Source: Oribacterium sp. oral taxon 078 str. F0262 | Lineage (GTDB): Bacteria > Bacillota > Clostridia > Lachnospirales > Lachnospiraceae | Length of the DNA stretch: 64,000 bases | NCBI RefSeq assembly: GCF_000160135.1 | Contig: NZ_GG729933.1 | Location: 440,816-504,815 of the forward strand | Reading direction: 5' to 3' | In this document: piece by piece, positions 18,963 to 28,081 of the stretch | How positions within the stretch are numbered: the stretch's first letter is position 1 | Layout of the letters: every line of letters starts with the position of its first letter | Program-made: the position numbers and the translations under genes | The notes under the pieces: model-generated | What the model was told of the DNA's origin: nothing | Databases searched by the model: none | The model's input: only the letters and a program-made list of their open reading frames with translations

Positions 18963-19848
18963 ATGGAAAGGAATTCTGTCAGTTTTTCGGAACACGCGAT
19001 GAGGCCGTACTTTACAAAGCTTATGATCGCGCTTTTTGTCTATGAGCTCACATTTCAGTTCGGCGCGGGCTTTGTCTCTCTTTTGGGGACGGATCTCTTT
19101 CGGAATATGTATTTTGCGATGATACTCTCCGGCGTAACGGCTCTGCTCTTTGCCTTTTTGATCCTGGGCTTTCAGCCGCATCCCGTCCCCCTGGAGCGCT
19201 TCCGCATCCGGACCATCGTCTACTACAGCTTTCTCTTCTATGGAGTGCAGCTTCTGACTATGATTCTGGATTTTCCGATAGAGGGGATTCTCAAGGCGAT
19301 GGGCTTCAGTCTGGAGGCTGCGAGGGAGGCCGCGTCCGGGGGGGGATGTCGGGGACATCTGGCAATGGGTCTACTCCATCCTTATGGCCCCTCTCTTTGA
19401 GGAGCTTCTTTTCCGGGGACTTTTCTTCGGATATCTGAGGCGCTATGGGAGGCTGTTTGCGATCCTGATGAGCGCGCTCTTCTTCGCGCTCATGCATGCC
19501 AATGTCTTTCAATTTTTTCTGGCGCTTTTTCTCGGCATCGTTCTCGCCGATATCAGAGACCGCTATGGGATTCACTGCTCGATTCTTCTCCACCTCATCA
19601 ATAACCTCTTCGCGATTTTAGCGAACCATTTTTCGGAGGAGGGATTTCTCAGTATCCTCTATCCCCTCGTCCTGCTCATCGGTGCGGTGGTGCTCATCGT
19701 CAGTCTGGTCCGAAGCTTTGCCCCCTTTCTCCGGGAGCTGAAAGCCGAGCAGAGCTTCCACTGCTGCATCAGCCGTTTTTTTACCACAATCCCGGTCGAT
19801 CTCATGATTTTGGTCTTTCTGGGACTCGCCGCTCTGAATCTAAACTGA
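18963..19848 (+). pseudogene. CPBP-family intramembrane protease, frameshifted at a G8 tract
   Basis: Two overlapping frames together give one ~295-residue CPBP (CAAX protease/bacteriocin-processing) membrane protein. The first frame ends in nonsense after residue ~127. The second begins upstream of the catalytic motif FEELLFRG and continues through FFALMH and the HLINN segment, which form the remaining active-site positions. The break is a run of eight Gs at 19338-19345; seven Gs would restore a continuous reading through SGGDVGDIWQWVYSIL. This is either a sequencing or assembly error, a fresh mutation, or a slippage-prone phase-variable switch. Confidence 0.8.
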
Positions 19849-19971
19849 CAGATCCTAAACTGACAGGCCCTTATTATTTCAGGGGCCGAAATCCAAAGGT
19901 CCAAGGAGAAGCCCGGCGCGGGATGTACCTTTTCCCGCCGGGAAGGAACAGAAGAGAAAGGAGGCCGCCAC

Positions 19972-21465
19972 TTGCTGGAAAAAGTAAATCTTGAGGAAAA
20001 GCTCTCCAAGGAAGTTTACCGCGCGGAGATCGAGAGGCTTAAGAGGGCGCTCACCGCGCTGGATGCGCCGCTTCGTGCGGCCGGGCTCCCCGTCATTATC
20101 CTCTTTGAGGGATGGAGCAGCGCGGGAAAGGGACTCATGATTCAGAAGCTCATCCAGAATTTCGATCCCCGCTGGTTCACGGTTGTGAATACGCAGCCTC
20201 CCACGGAGACAGAGCTCCGCTATCCCATGCTCTGGCGCCACTGGCAGACGATTCCGGAGGAGGGACAGCTCTCGATTATGGACCGCTCCTGGTATCAGGA
20301 GGTATCGACGCTCCGGCTGAAAAACGGGATCCCGGAGGAGAAAAACCGCGCGCACATGGACGACATTCTCCGCTTTGAACGGACGCTTACGGACAATGGC
20401 TATCTCATCCTGAAGTTTTTCCTCCACCTCCCAAAAGAGGAGATGGAAAAGCGTCTTACCAAGCTCGCCGAAAATCCGGATACCTCCTGGAGGGTGTCGA
20501 AAGCGGACTGGAAGCGGGTGCATCATTACCGCAGGTACCAAAAATGCTATGATCTCATGCTGGAGTACACAAACTCCGCTTCCGCCCCCTGGCATATCTT
20601 TTCCGGAGTGGACAGGAGGGCGGCGACTGTCGGGATTTTCCGCGCACTGCTCTCCTCCGTACAGGAAAAGCTCGCGAGGCTTCCCGGGGAGAGGGCGGCG
20701 CGGAAGATCTCGGCGGAGCATATCGATGCGGGAGATTATCGCTTTATCCCGATGCCCGCCCTTTCTGAAACCGATCTCTCCGTAAAGCTGGACGAAGCGG
20801 AGTACAGAGCATCCCTGAAAAGGGAGCAAAAGCGTCTCTCGGAAAATCACAACCGCCTCTATCTGCACAGGATTCCGCTCCTCATCGCCTATGAGGGCTG
20901 GGATGCCGCGGGGAAGGGAGGGAATATCAAGCGCCTTTCCGCCGCGCTGGATCCGAGGGGCTATATCGTCCATCCGATCGCGAGCCCCTCTCCCGAGGAA
21001 AAAAAGCGCCACTTTCTCTGGCGCTTCTGGAAGAGGCTTCCGAAGGACGGACACATCGCGATCTTTGACCGGAGCTGGTACGGAAGAGTCCTCGTGGAGC
21101 GGATCGAGGGCTTCTGCGAGACAGCGGACTGGCAGAGGGCTTACCGGGAGATCAATGATTTCGAGTGCGGGCTCTGGCAGTGGGGAGCGGTGATCGTGAA
21201 ATTCTGGATCCATATCTCCAATGAGGAGCAGCTTCGGAGATTTGAGGCCCGGGAGAGGGTACCGGAAAAGCAGTGGAAGATCACGGATGAGGACTGGAGG
21301 AACCGGGAGAAGTGGCCGGGATATGAGAGCGCAGTGGATGAGATGCTCCGCTATACCTCCACGGACTTTGCCCCCTGGCATATCCTATCCGGAAATGATA
21401 AGTACTATGCGAGAGTGCAGGCCCTTCGGGCCGTCAATGAGGCGATCGAGAAGAGGCTTGGCTGA
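19972..21465 (+). CDS. Two-domain polyphosphate kinase 2 (polyphosphate:AMP phosphotransferase type)
   Basis: A 497-residue protein made of two PPK2 domains, the layout of class II PPK2 enzymes that phosphorylate AMP to ADP with polyphosphate. The C-terminal domain has an intact Walker A, YEGWDAAGKGGNIKR (about residues 305-319), and Walker B FDRSWYGR. The N-terminal domain reads EGWSSAGKG, with Ser in place of the catalytic Asp, so it is probably structural, as in known two-domain members. The start is TTG 19972, supported by AAAGGAGG seven bases upstream and by the lack of a nearby ATG. Confidence 0.9.
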   Translation: MLEKVNLEEKLSKEVYRAEIERLKRALTALDAPLRAAGLPVIILFEGWSSAGKGLMIQKLIQNFDPRWFTVVNTQPPTETELRYPMLWRHWQTIPEEGQLSIMDRSWYQEVSTLRLKNGIPEEKNRAHMDDILRFERTLTDNGYLILKFFLHLPKEEMEKRLTKLAENPDTSWRVSKADWKRVHHYRRYQKCYDLMLEYTNSASAPWHIFSGVDRRAATVGIFRALLSSVQEKLARLPGERAARKISAEHIDAGDYRFIPMPALSETDLSVKLDEAEYRASLKREQKRLSENHNRLYLHRIPLLIAYEGWDAAGKGGNIKRLSAALDPRGYIVHPIASPSPEEKKRHFLWRFWKRLPKDGHIAIFDRSWYGRVLVERIEGFCETADWQRAYREINDFECGLWQWGAVIVKFWIHISNEEQLRRFEARERVPEKQWKITDEDWRNREKWPGYESAVDEMLRYTSTDFAPWHILSGNDKYYARVQALRAVNEAIEKRLG

Positions 21466-21573
21466 AGCGGGGAAACGCTGAGACTGCTTCCCTCTTTATG
21501 AAGCAGGTCCGGTTCCGTCCGGAAACGGAGGGAAAGCGGACCGGATCCGTATCCGTGTTTTCAGGCGAAGAAG

Positions 21574-21623
21574 AAATGTCGGAAATTCCTTGGCGGAAGC
21601 TCCGGCATTTTTCTTTTTTTTCA
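21574..21623 (+). terminator. Rho-independent terminator after ppk2
   Basis: AAATGTCGGA pairs with TCCGGCATTT (one G-T pair) and is followed by TTCTTTTTTTT. Confidence 0.75.
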
Positions 21624-21819
21624 ATAGATTAAGAGGAAGCGGCTGCCTTGTTTAGGAAAAAATTTTCGCAAAACAGCGGATTTCACCGGAGGAATTCCTC
21701 CTTGTCTCAAATTGACACATTCCATGCGGATTATTTATTGCAGATCCACCAGCTTTGTGCAAATAAAACTATTATTGTATATTTAAAACGCGAGAAATGC
21801 ATTATTTTAACAAAAATTA

Positions 21820-21848
21820 TTGAAAGAGTATGCCCGGAATCCTATAAT
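21820..21848 (+). promoter_or_regulatory. Sigma-A promoter of the 21.9-31.9 kb block
   Basis: TTGAAA (21820-21825) and TATAAT (21843-21848) are 17 bases apart, leaving a leader of about 33 bases before the GTG start. It is the only strong promoter I find before the long co-directional block. Confidence 0.75.
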
Positions 21849-21887
21849 GATGACATCAAAACAGAGGGGATTGAGGAGGAAAAAGGA

Positions 21888-23180
21888 GTGTCCGAAAGAG
21901 AAGAGAAAGCATTTTGCGATATTTTGGCCTTCGAACTGAAGAAGGCGCTCGGCTGCACAGAGCCGATTGCCATCGCATATACCGCTTCCGTCGCGAGAAG
22001 AGCTCTCGGAAGGCTTCCGGATCAGGCCCTGGTGAGATGCAGCGGGAATGTGATAAAGAACGCCAAAAGCGTATATGTCCCCATGGGGGGAAGGCTGAAG
22101 GGGATTGAGGCAGCGTGTCTGCTCGGGGCGGTCGGAGGAAATCCGGACGATAAGCTCGAGGTGCTCCGGGGGATCCAGCAGGAAGACATCGATCTTGCAA
22201 AGGAGCTGATCCGAAGAAAAATCTGTCTTGTGGAACAGCTGGATAGCTCAGAAAAGCTTCACATTATCGTCAGTCTCAAGAGCGGGGACGATACCGCGGA
22301 AGCCTGCGTGCGCCACACGCATACCGGACTGTATCGGCTCAGTAAAAATGGAGAAGTCATCTTCGATCGGGAAACGGGAGCCGAGGGGGAGGAGAAGGAG
22401 CCGGAGTATCGGGAGCTGGATCTGGAGTCGATTCTCCGCTTTTCGGAGGAGATCGATTTTGAGAAGTCCATGTATGGGAAAAGGATCAGGGAGCTCATCG
22501 AGGAGCAGATCCGCTGCAATACGGCGATTTCGGAGGAAGGGCTGAGACGAAGCTATGGCGCTGGAATCGGCAGGGCGCTCTTCAGGAACAATGCAGAGGA
22601 TGTCAAGCTCCGGGCAAGGGCAATGGCGGCCGCGGGATCGGATGCCAGGATGAATGGCTGCGATCTTCCGGTGGTAATCAATTCGGGGAGCGGAAATCAG
22701 GGAATCACCGTCTCTCTTCCGCTCATAGAATACAGCAGATATTTAAAGCTTTCCCACGAAAAGCTGCTGCGGGCTTTACTGCTCAGTAATCTCACGGCGA
22801 TTTATCAAAAGCATGAGATCGGGCGTCTCTCCGCATACTGCGGTGTCGTGAATGCGGCAGCCGGAGCGGGTGCGGGAATCAGCTATCTTCGAGGCGGCGG
22901 GCTGCGGGAGATCGAAAATACCATCATCAATACTCTGGAAAATATCTCGGGAATCGTATGCGACGGCGCGGGGGAATCCTGTGCGGCGAAGATTGCAAGC
23001 AGCATCGATGCGGCCATTATGGGAAGCGATATGGCTATGGAAGGAATCCGCTTCTCCCGCGATGACGGAATGGTCAAGGATAACTTCCGGAAGACACTGG
23101 ACGGAGTGGTAAAGCTTGCAAAGGAAGGAATGAGGGAAACGGATCAGGTAATTCTGGATATCATGATCCATGAAACATGA
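21888..23180 (+). CDS. L-cysteine desulfidase-like enzyme (serine dehydratase alpha-chain fold, UPF0597)
   Basis: A 430-residue protein of the CyuA/YhaM (UPF0597) family, which splits L-cysteine to pyruvate, sulfide and ammonia using an Fe-S cluster. It shows LGCTEPIAIAY at residues 21-31, SGNVIKNAKSV, NSGSGNQG and a cysteine motif CDGAGESCAAK close to the family's CDGAKxxC. Start GTG 21888 is set by AGGAGG at 21874-21879; the long N-terminal extension of the open frame covers the promoter and is not coding. It heads a block with an amino-acid-type ABC importer, so its substrate is probably imported. The actual substrate may be a cysteine analogue. Confidence 0.85.
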   Translation: MSEREEKAFCDILAFELKKALGCTEPIAIAYTASVARRALGRLPDQALVRCSGNVIKNAKSVYVPMGGRLKGIEAACLLGAVGGNPDDKLEVLRGIQQEDIDLAKELIRRKICLVEQLDSSEKLHIIVSLKSGDDTAEACVRHTHTGLYRLSKNGEVIFDRETGAEGEEKEPEYRELDLESILRFSEEIDFEKSMYGKRIRELIEEQIRCNTAISEEGLRRSYGAGIGRALFRNNAEDVKLRARAMAAAGSDARMNGCDLPVVINSGSGNQGITVSLPLIEYSRYLKLSHEKLLRALLLSNLTAIYQKHEIGRLSAYCGVVNAAAGAGAGISYLRGGGLREIENTIINTLENISGIVCDGAGESCAAKIASSIDAAIMGSDMAMEGIRFSRDDGMVKDNFRKTLDGVVKLAKEGMRETDQVILDIMIHET

Positions 23181-23194
23181 TTAAGGAGGTGTGT

Positions 23195-24397
23195 ATGAAA
23201 AGAAATGCTATGGCAGTGTCGATGCTGCTGCTTGCGGCGATGCTCTTTAATGCGGCGTGCAGTGCCGGAAGCGGGGCAGGGACGACGGCGGCAAAAAATG
23301 AGAGCGGCTCCCAGAGTGCAGCGGAAAACAGCGGCATGGACAGCGCTCATCCGATTAAAGTCGCCGTGGCAGCGCCGATGACAGGCGATAATTCGGAATA
23401 CGGCATCGGCTTTGCCAATGCCGCCAAGCTCATGGCGAAGAAGTGGAATGAGAATGGCGGCTGCCTGGGGAGAGAGGTTCAGATCGTCGAGTATGATGAT
23501 AAGAACAGCTCCGAGGAGGCGACGACGATCGCACAGAAGATCGTCTCGGAAAAGGATGAGATTGCGGGGGTGATCGGACATTTTTCATCGGGCGTATGTA
23601 TGACGGCGGCGCCGATCTATGAGGAAAACCATGTGATTGAGATTTCCCCGTCCGCCTCGCATCCGGATTATTCCTCGATCGGAGATTATATCTTCCGAAA
23701 CAATACCGTCATCTCGAAGGAGGGCGGTGCCAGTGTGGATATCGCGGTCAATGACCTCGGAAAGAAGAAAATCGGCATAATTTCCATTATGACGGACTGG
23801 GGGACCAATACCTCCGGCATCATCAAGGGAATCCTCGAGGGGATGAAGGATAAGGGAGTAGAGCTTGTTGCGCACGAGGAGGTCATGGAGGGCTCCGACG
23901 ACTATTCCGCGGCGATTGCAAAGCTCAATGACGCGGGAGCGGAAGCTGTGATCTGCTGCGGCATGTACAATCTGGTGGCACCGGTGGCAAAGCAGTACAA
24001 AAGGGTGAATCCGGACATCGCCATCATCGCCTTTTCCAATGCATACAGCACGCAGCTTCTGGAGCTGGGAGGGGATGCCGTCAATGGGGTCTGCTTCCCG
24101 GTCATCTTCTTCGCGGATTCGGAGGAGCAGAGCATAAAGGACTATGTCGACGCGTATACAAAAGCCTACGGCGCGGCGCCGTCGGCCCTTAGCTCCCAGG
24201 CCTATGATTCCGTGGGGATGCTGCTCACAGCCATTCAAAACGTCGGTGATACGGATTCCGAAAAGGTAAAGGATGAGCTCTATAAGCTGGATTACCACGG
24301 CGTCACGGGGGATACCAGGTTTGACAAGACCGGTGATGTCGACAAGGCCTTTGTGAAGGTGACGATCAAGGACGGAAAGTTTGTCAAGATGGACTGA
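23195..24397 (+). CDS. Liv-type ABC substrate-binding lipoprotein
   Basis: A 400-residue extracellular lipoprotein with signal peptide and lipobox FNAAC (Cys22), a Ser/Gly-rich linker, then a type I periplasmic-binding fold. The core starts IKVAVAAPMTGDNSEYG, the hallmark of branched-chain amino-acid binding proteins. It also has GVIGHFSSGVC and ISPSASHPDYS. Ligands of this class include branched-chain amino acids, amides, urea and aromatic acids; this one cannot be assigned. The start follows AAGGAGG. It lies 14 bases behind the desulfidase-like gene. Confidence 0.9.
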   Translation: MKRNAMAVSMLLLAAMLFNAACSAGSGAGTTAAKNESGSQSAAENSGMDSAHPIKVAVAAPMTGDNSEYGIGFANAAKLMAKKWNENGGCLGREVQIVEYDDKNSSEEATTIAQKIVSEKDEIAGVIGHFSSGVCMTAAPIYEENHVIEISPSASHPDYSSIGDYIFRNNTVISKEGGASVDIAVNDLGKKKIGIISIMTDWGTNTSGIIKGILEGMKDKGVELVAHEEVMEGSDDYSAAIAKLNDAGAEAVICCGMYNLVAPVAKQYKRVNPDIAIIAFSNAYSTQLLELGGDAVNGVCFPVIFFADSEEQSIKDYVDAYTKAYGAAPSALSSQAYDSVGMLLTAIQNVGDTDSEKVKDELYKLDYHGVTGDTRFDKTGDVDKAFVKVTIKDGKFVKMD

Positions 24398-24475
24398 TGT
24401 CGGAAAGAGAAGGAAGCTTGAGGGAGGCGGCTGGCAGGAAATCTGTCTTAATTCAATACAGGAGAGGGGGTAATT

Positions 24476-25354
24476 ATGCTGCTTCAGCAGATTTTCAACG
24501 GCCTGGCGCTCGGCATGGGCTACGCATTGATTGCGGTCGGCTACTCGCTGGTATTCGGGATCCTGAGGCTGGTTAATTTTTCACATGGCTCGGTATATGC
24601 CTTCGGGGCGGAGATCGCGATGGTTTTTATCGTGAGTATGCGGCTTGGAATCATCCCGGGAATTCTTCTTAGCATGCTCTTTACCGGGATACTGGGGATT
24701 TTGATCGATAAGGCGGCGCTGGAGCCGCTCCGGAAGAAGGGCTCGCCTCCGATTGCCTCCCTCATCACGACCATCGGGATCTCCAATATCGTGACGAATC
24801 TGCTGATTATCTTTCTGGGCTCCGAAAAGAGAAATTTCCCGAATTTTTTCGGGCACAGCGGGATTCACCTTTTGGGAGGGACGGTCTCTATGACGCAGAT
24901 TATGATGTGCGTCATCTCCGTGATCCTGATGCTGATTCTGGTTTTTATCGTATTTCGGACGAAGATCGGGCTTGCCATGAGAGCCAGTCAGCAGAATGCC
25001 AAGGCAGCGCGGATGATGGGGATCGACGTAAACTTTGTCATCCGCTTTACCTTCTTTCTCGCGGGTGTCTCCGCGGCGCTGGCGGGCGTCCTGATCGCAG
25101 GCTACTACGAGATTGTCTACCCGAATATGGGCTTCATGGCGGGGCTCAAGGCATTTTCCGCCGCTGTGCTGGGAGGGATCGGAAGTCTCCCGGGAGCCAT
25201 CCTGGGAGGACTGATCATCGGAAATGCGGAGAGCATGGCAGTCATGTTTCTGGGTTCGACCTACCGGGATTCTGTGGCATTCATTATTTTGATCCTGGTG
25301 CTGATTCTTCGGCCGAATGGTTTATTCGGAAGAAAGGGAATCACCAAGGTATAG
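24476..25354 (+). CDS. livH: Liv-type ABC permease, LivH class
   Basis: A 292-residue membrane protein with about eight hydrophobic segments. It shows the LivH N-terminus (QQIFNGLALGMGYALIAVGY), the LVNFSHG turn and the cytoplasmic EAA-like loop MRASQQNAKAARMMGIDV. LGGIGSLPGAILGGL near the C-terminus is diagnostic. It forms the translocation pore together with the LivM-class protein. The substrate is set by the binding protein and is unknown. Confidence 0.93.
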   Translation: MLLQQIFNGLALGMGYALIAVGYSLVFGILRLVNFSHGSVYAFGAEIAMVFIVSMRLGIIPGILLSMLFTGILGILIDKAALEPLRKKGSPPIASLITTIGISNIVTNLLIIFLGSEKRNFPNFFGHSGIHLLGGTVSMTQIMMCVISVILMLILVFIVFRTKIGLAMRASQQNAKAARMMGIDVNFVIRFTFFLAGVSAALAGVLIAGYYEIVYPNMGFMAGLKAFSAAVLGGIGSLPGAILGGLIIGNAESMAVMFLGSTYRDSVAFIILILVLILRPNGLFGRKGITKV

Positions 25355-25363
25355 GACAGGAGA

Positions 25364-26395
25364 ATGCAGATGGATAAAACAGGGAAAAAATGGAAATTGT
25401 CTTCGTTTGAGAGCTTTGCGTGGAGGAATGCGAAGCTGCTCTGGATCATCTTGACCGTCTTCCTTCTTATGCTGCCGTTTGTATTCCGGAATCCGTATTT
25501 TCTTACGGTAGTCGCGAAGATCGGCTGCTACATTATACTGGGCCTTGGGCTGAATCTGCTGACGGGATATACGGGCCTGGTCTCCCTGGGACACGCGGGC
25601 TTTGTGGCTATCGGCGCGTATACCGCATCGCTTCTTTCCGTGAAGGCGGGATGCCCGTTTTTCCCGTCGATGCTTGCGGGGATGCTCGCGGCGGCATTGA
25701 TCGGCGCGCTGATGGGCCTTCCGACCCTGCGCGTGACGGGCACCTACTTATCTATCATCACTCTGGGCTTTGGTGAGATCGTGAAGATGGTGCTGATGAA
25801 CTGGCAGAGCGTGACGAATGGAACGCTGGGGGTCAAGAATATCCCAAAGCCGCAGATTTTCGGATGGAAGCTCACGACAGCGAATCACGGGATGTATTTC
25901 CTGATACTGTTTATGATTGTTCTGATATCGCTGTTTTGCCGCTCCCTCATGCGGTCAAAAACAGGAAGGGCGCTTCGGGCGATCCGGGAGGATGAGATGG
26001 CGAGCACAATGATGGGGATTCCCGTCACAGCATATAAGATCCTGGCATTCGTCCTCTCCGCTGTGATCTGTGCGCTCGGCGGCGCCCTCTATGCCTCCTT
26101 GATCGGATATATCGATCCCAATACCTTTAATTTCGATGTATCCACGCTGATACTCAGCATCGTGATTCTCGGAGGTATGGGGACATTGCGGGGGATCTAT
26201 GTCGGAGCGATCGTCCTGATCGCGTTTCCGGAGCTGTCCCGAAGTCTGATGAAATACCGATTTGTGCTCTACGGCGCCATCCTTGTCCTGATGATGCGCT
26301 TTCGCCCGTCCGGGATCCTGGGCTGGAGGTCTTCCCTGCCGTATCGATTGTCTGGAAATGTGAAAAAGAAGCTTAGGAAGGAAGCAGACGCATAG
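25364..26395 (+). CDS. livM: Liv-type ABC permease, LivM class
   Basis: A 343-residue membrane protein with the LivM signature LGLNLLTGYTGLVSLGHAGF, the loop GRALRAIREDEMASTMMGI and GGMGTLRGIYVGA near the end. The N-terminus carries a short basic cytoplasmic tail. It follows livH by nine bases and is clearly cotranscribed. Confidence 0.93.
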   Translation: MQMDKTGKKWKLSSFESFAWRNAKLLWIILTVFLLMLPFVFRNPYFLTVVAKIGCYIILGLGLNLLTGYTGLVSLGHAGFVAIGAYTASLLSVKAGCPFFPSMLAGMLAAALIGALMGLPTLRVTGTYLSIITLGFGEIVKMVLMNWQSVTNGTLGVKNIPKPQIFGWKLTTANHGMYFLILFMIVLISLFCRSLMRSKTGRALRAIREDEMASTMMGIPVTAYKILAFVLSAVICALGGALYASLIGYIDPNTFNFDVSTLILSIVILGGMGTLRGIYVGAIVLIAFPELSRSLMKYRFVLYGAILVLMMRFRPSGILGWRSSLPYRLSGNVKKKLRKEADA

Positions 26396-26436
26396 GAAGC
26401 TGCAGCAGGAAATCCGGCTGCGCGGATGGGGGCAAA

Positions 26437-27225
26437 ATGGATAGAGAGGATCTGTTGCTGGAGGTAGAGGAAATTACGAAGCGCTTCGGCGGCATCGTTG
26501 CAGTAGAGAATGTCAGCTTCCGGGTCAAAAGAGGGGAAGTCGTCAGCATTATCGGGCCAAACGGCGCGGGGAAAACCACGGTATTCAATATGCTCACGGG
26601 AGTGTATAAGACGGATCACGGGAGGATTCTCTTTGAGGGGAAGGAAATCCAGCGCCGCGAGCCGGGAGAGATCGTAAAGCGGGGGATTTCCAGGACCTTC
26701 CAGAATATCCGCCTCTTTCCGGATATGAGGGTGATCGAAAATGTGCTTGTGGGAGCGCATATCAAAACGGGCTACAGCTTTCTCTCCTCGATCTTTCGGA
26801 GCAGGGCATTCCGGGAAGAAGAGGATGCCATTACGCTCCGGGCGCTGAAAATCCTGAAGGAGGTCGGACTCTATGAGAGGCGGGACGACTATGCCTCAAA
26901 CCTGCCGTATGGGGACCAGCGTAAGCTGGAGATTGCGAGAGCGATCGCGACGGGGGCGAAGCTGATCCTTTTGGATGAGCCGGCCGCCGGCATGAATCCG
27001 CAGGAGTCCTCCGAGCTGATGGAGTTCATCCGGCTCCTGAAGGGGCGGGGATATACGGTTCTTATGATAGAACACGATATGAGCGTCGTGATGAAGATCT
27101 CCGACAGAATCTATGTCATTGATCACGGGAAGCCGATCGCGGAGGGGCTGCCGGAGGAGATCGCCCGAAATCAGAGAGTCATCAATGTCTATCTCGGAGG
27201 ATCACAGAATGCTGTTGAAAATTGA
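26437..27225 (+). CDS. livG: Liv-type ABC ATPase, LivG class
   Basis: A 262-residue ATPase. Walker A is GPNGAGKTT, the LivG-specific GISRTFQNIRLFPDM segment is present, and the signature region reads LPYGDQRKLEIARA instead of LSGGQ, as is usual for LivG. Walker B is LILLDEPAAGMNP, and IEHDMSVVM supplies the switch histidine. It overlaps the next gene by 17 bases. Confidence 0.95.
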   Translation: MDREDLLLEVEEITKRFGGIVAVENVSFRVKRGEVVSIIGPNGAGKTTVFNMLTGVYKTDHGRILFEGKEIQRREPGEIVKRGISRTFQNIRLFPDMRVIENVLVGAHIKTGYSFLSSIFRSRAFREEEDAITLRALKILKEVGLYERRDDYASNLPYGDQRKLEIARAIATGAKLILLDEPAAGMNPQESSELMEFIRLLKGRGYTVLMIEHDMSVVMKISDRIYVIDHGKPIAEGLPEEIARNQRVINVYLGGSQNAVEN

Positions 27226-27919
27226 GGACCTGCATACGAACTACGGAGCGATTCATGCCCTGAAAGGAGTCGCTTTGGAAGTGAATGAGGGAGAGATTGT
27301 CTGTCTGATCGGAAGCAACGGCGCGGGGAAAACCACGCTTGTGAACTCGATCATGGGGATCGTGAAGCCTGCGGCCGGAAAGATTATTTTCGACGGAAGG
27401 GATATCAGCCGCGTGCCGACCTATTCCATGACAAAGGCGGGTATCGGGATCTCTCCGGAGGGGAGAGAGGTTTTCCCGGAGCTCTCCGTGGAGGAAAATC
27501 TGAGGATCGGTGCGTTTGTCGTAAGGGAGCAAAGGCAGATTAAGGAGTCGAGAGAGCGGGTCTATGAACTGTTCCCCCGCTTAAGGGAAAGGAGGCAGCA
27601 GCAGGCCGGAACCCTTTCCGGAGGAGAGCAGCAGATGCTCGCGGTGGGGAGGGCGCTGATGTCCAATCCGAGACTGATCCTCCTGGATGAACCTTCGCTC
27701 GGACTTGCGCCGAATTTTGTGGAAATGATCTTTGCCATGATTCGAAAAATCAATGCGCAGGGGGTGACGGTGCTTCTGATCGAGCAGAACGCAAATATGG
27801 CTTTACAGGTATCGAGCCGGGCGTATGTGCTGGAGAACGGCATCGTCAGTATGTCGGGAAAGGCCTCGGAGATCGCCGGAAACCCGCTGGTCAAGAAAGC
27901 CTACCTCGGTATGGCGTGA
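27209..27919 (+). CDS. livF: Liv-type ABC ATPase, LivF class
   Basis: A 236-residue ATPase. Walker A is GSNGAGKTT, the signature is LSGGEQQMLAVGRAL, Walker B is LILLDEPSLGLAP, and the switch region is IEQNANMAL, where LivF has Gln-Asn instead of His-Asp. ATG 27209 has TCGGAGG upstream and is preferred over upstream in-frame starts lying inside livG. It completes the five-part importer. The 162 bases after it hold no clear gene or terminator. Confidence 0.95.
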   Translation: MLLKIEDLHTNYGAIHALKGVALEVNEGEIVCLIGSNGAGKTTLVNSIMGIVKPAAGKIIFDGRDISRVPTYSMTKAGIGISPEGREVFPELSVEENLRIGAFVVREQRQIKESRERVYELFPRLRERRQQQAGTLSGGEQQMLAVGRALMSNPRLILLDEPSLGLAPNFVEMIFAMIRKINAQGVTVLLIEQNANMALQVSSRAYVLENGIVSMSGKASEIAGNPLVKKAYLGMA

Positions 27920-28081
27920 TTTTGAGAAATCCTGCCGAGAGAATGAAGTGTCATATGGAAAAGGATGAAACAGAGCTGTTGGCGTTGAGAGAATCGGCAC
28001 TTTCCAAGCTCACGAGATGACAGACGGGGAATTTATAGAAGAGAATAGGGAATAGGGAATAAAACAGAGAAAGGATCGTTT

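Larger units (their letters stand above)
21466..21887 (+). other. Intergenic region with hairpins and cyu-block promoter
   Basis: No gene seen. A GC-rich hairpin (GGTCCG/CGGACC, about 21507-21546) and then a U-tract terminator at 21574-21623 close the ppk2 unit. The rest is AT-rich and carries the promoter of the downstream block. Confidence 0.6.
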
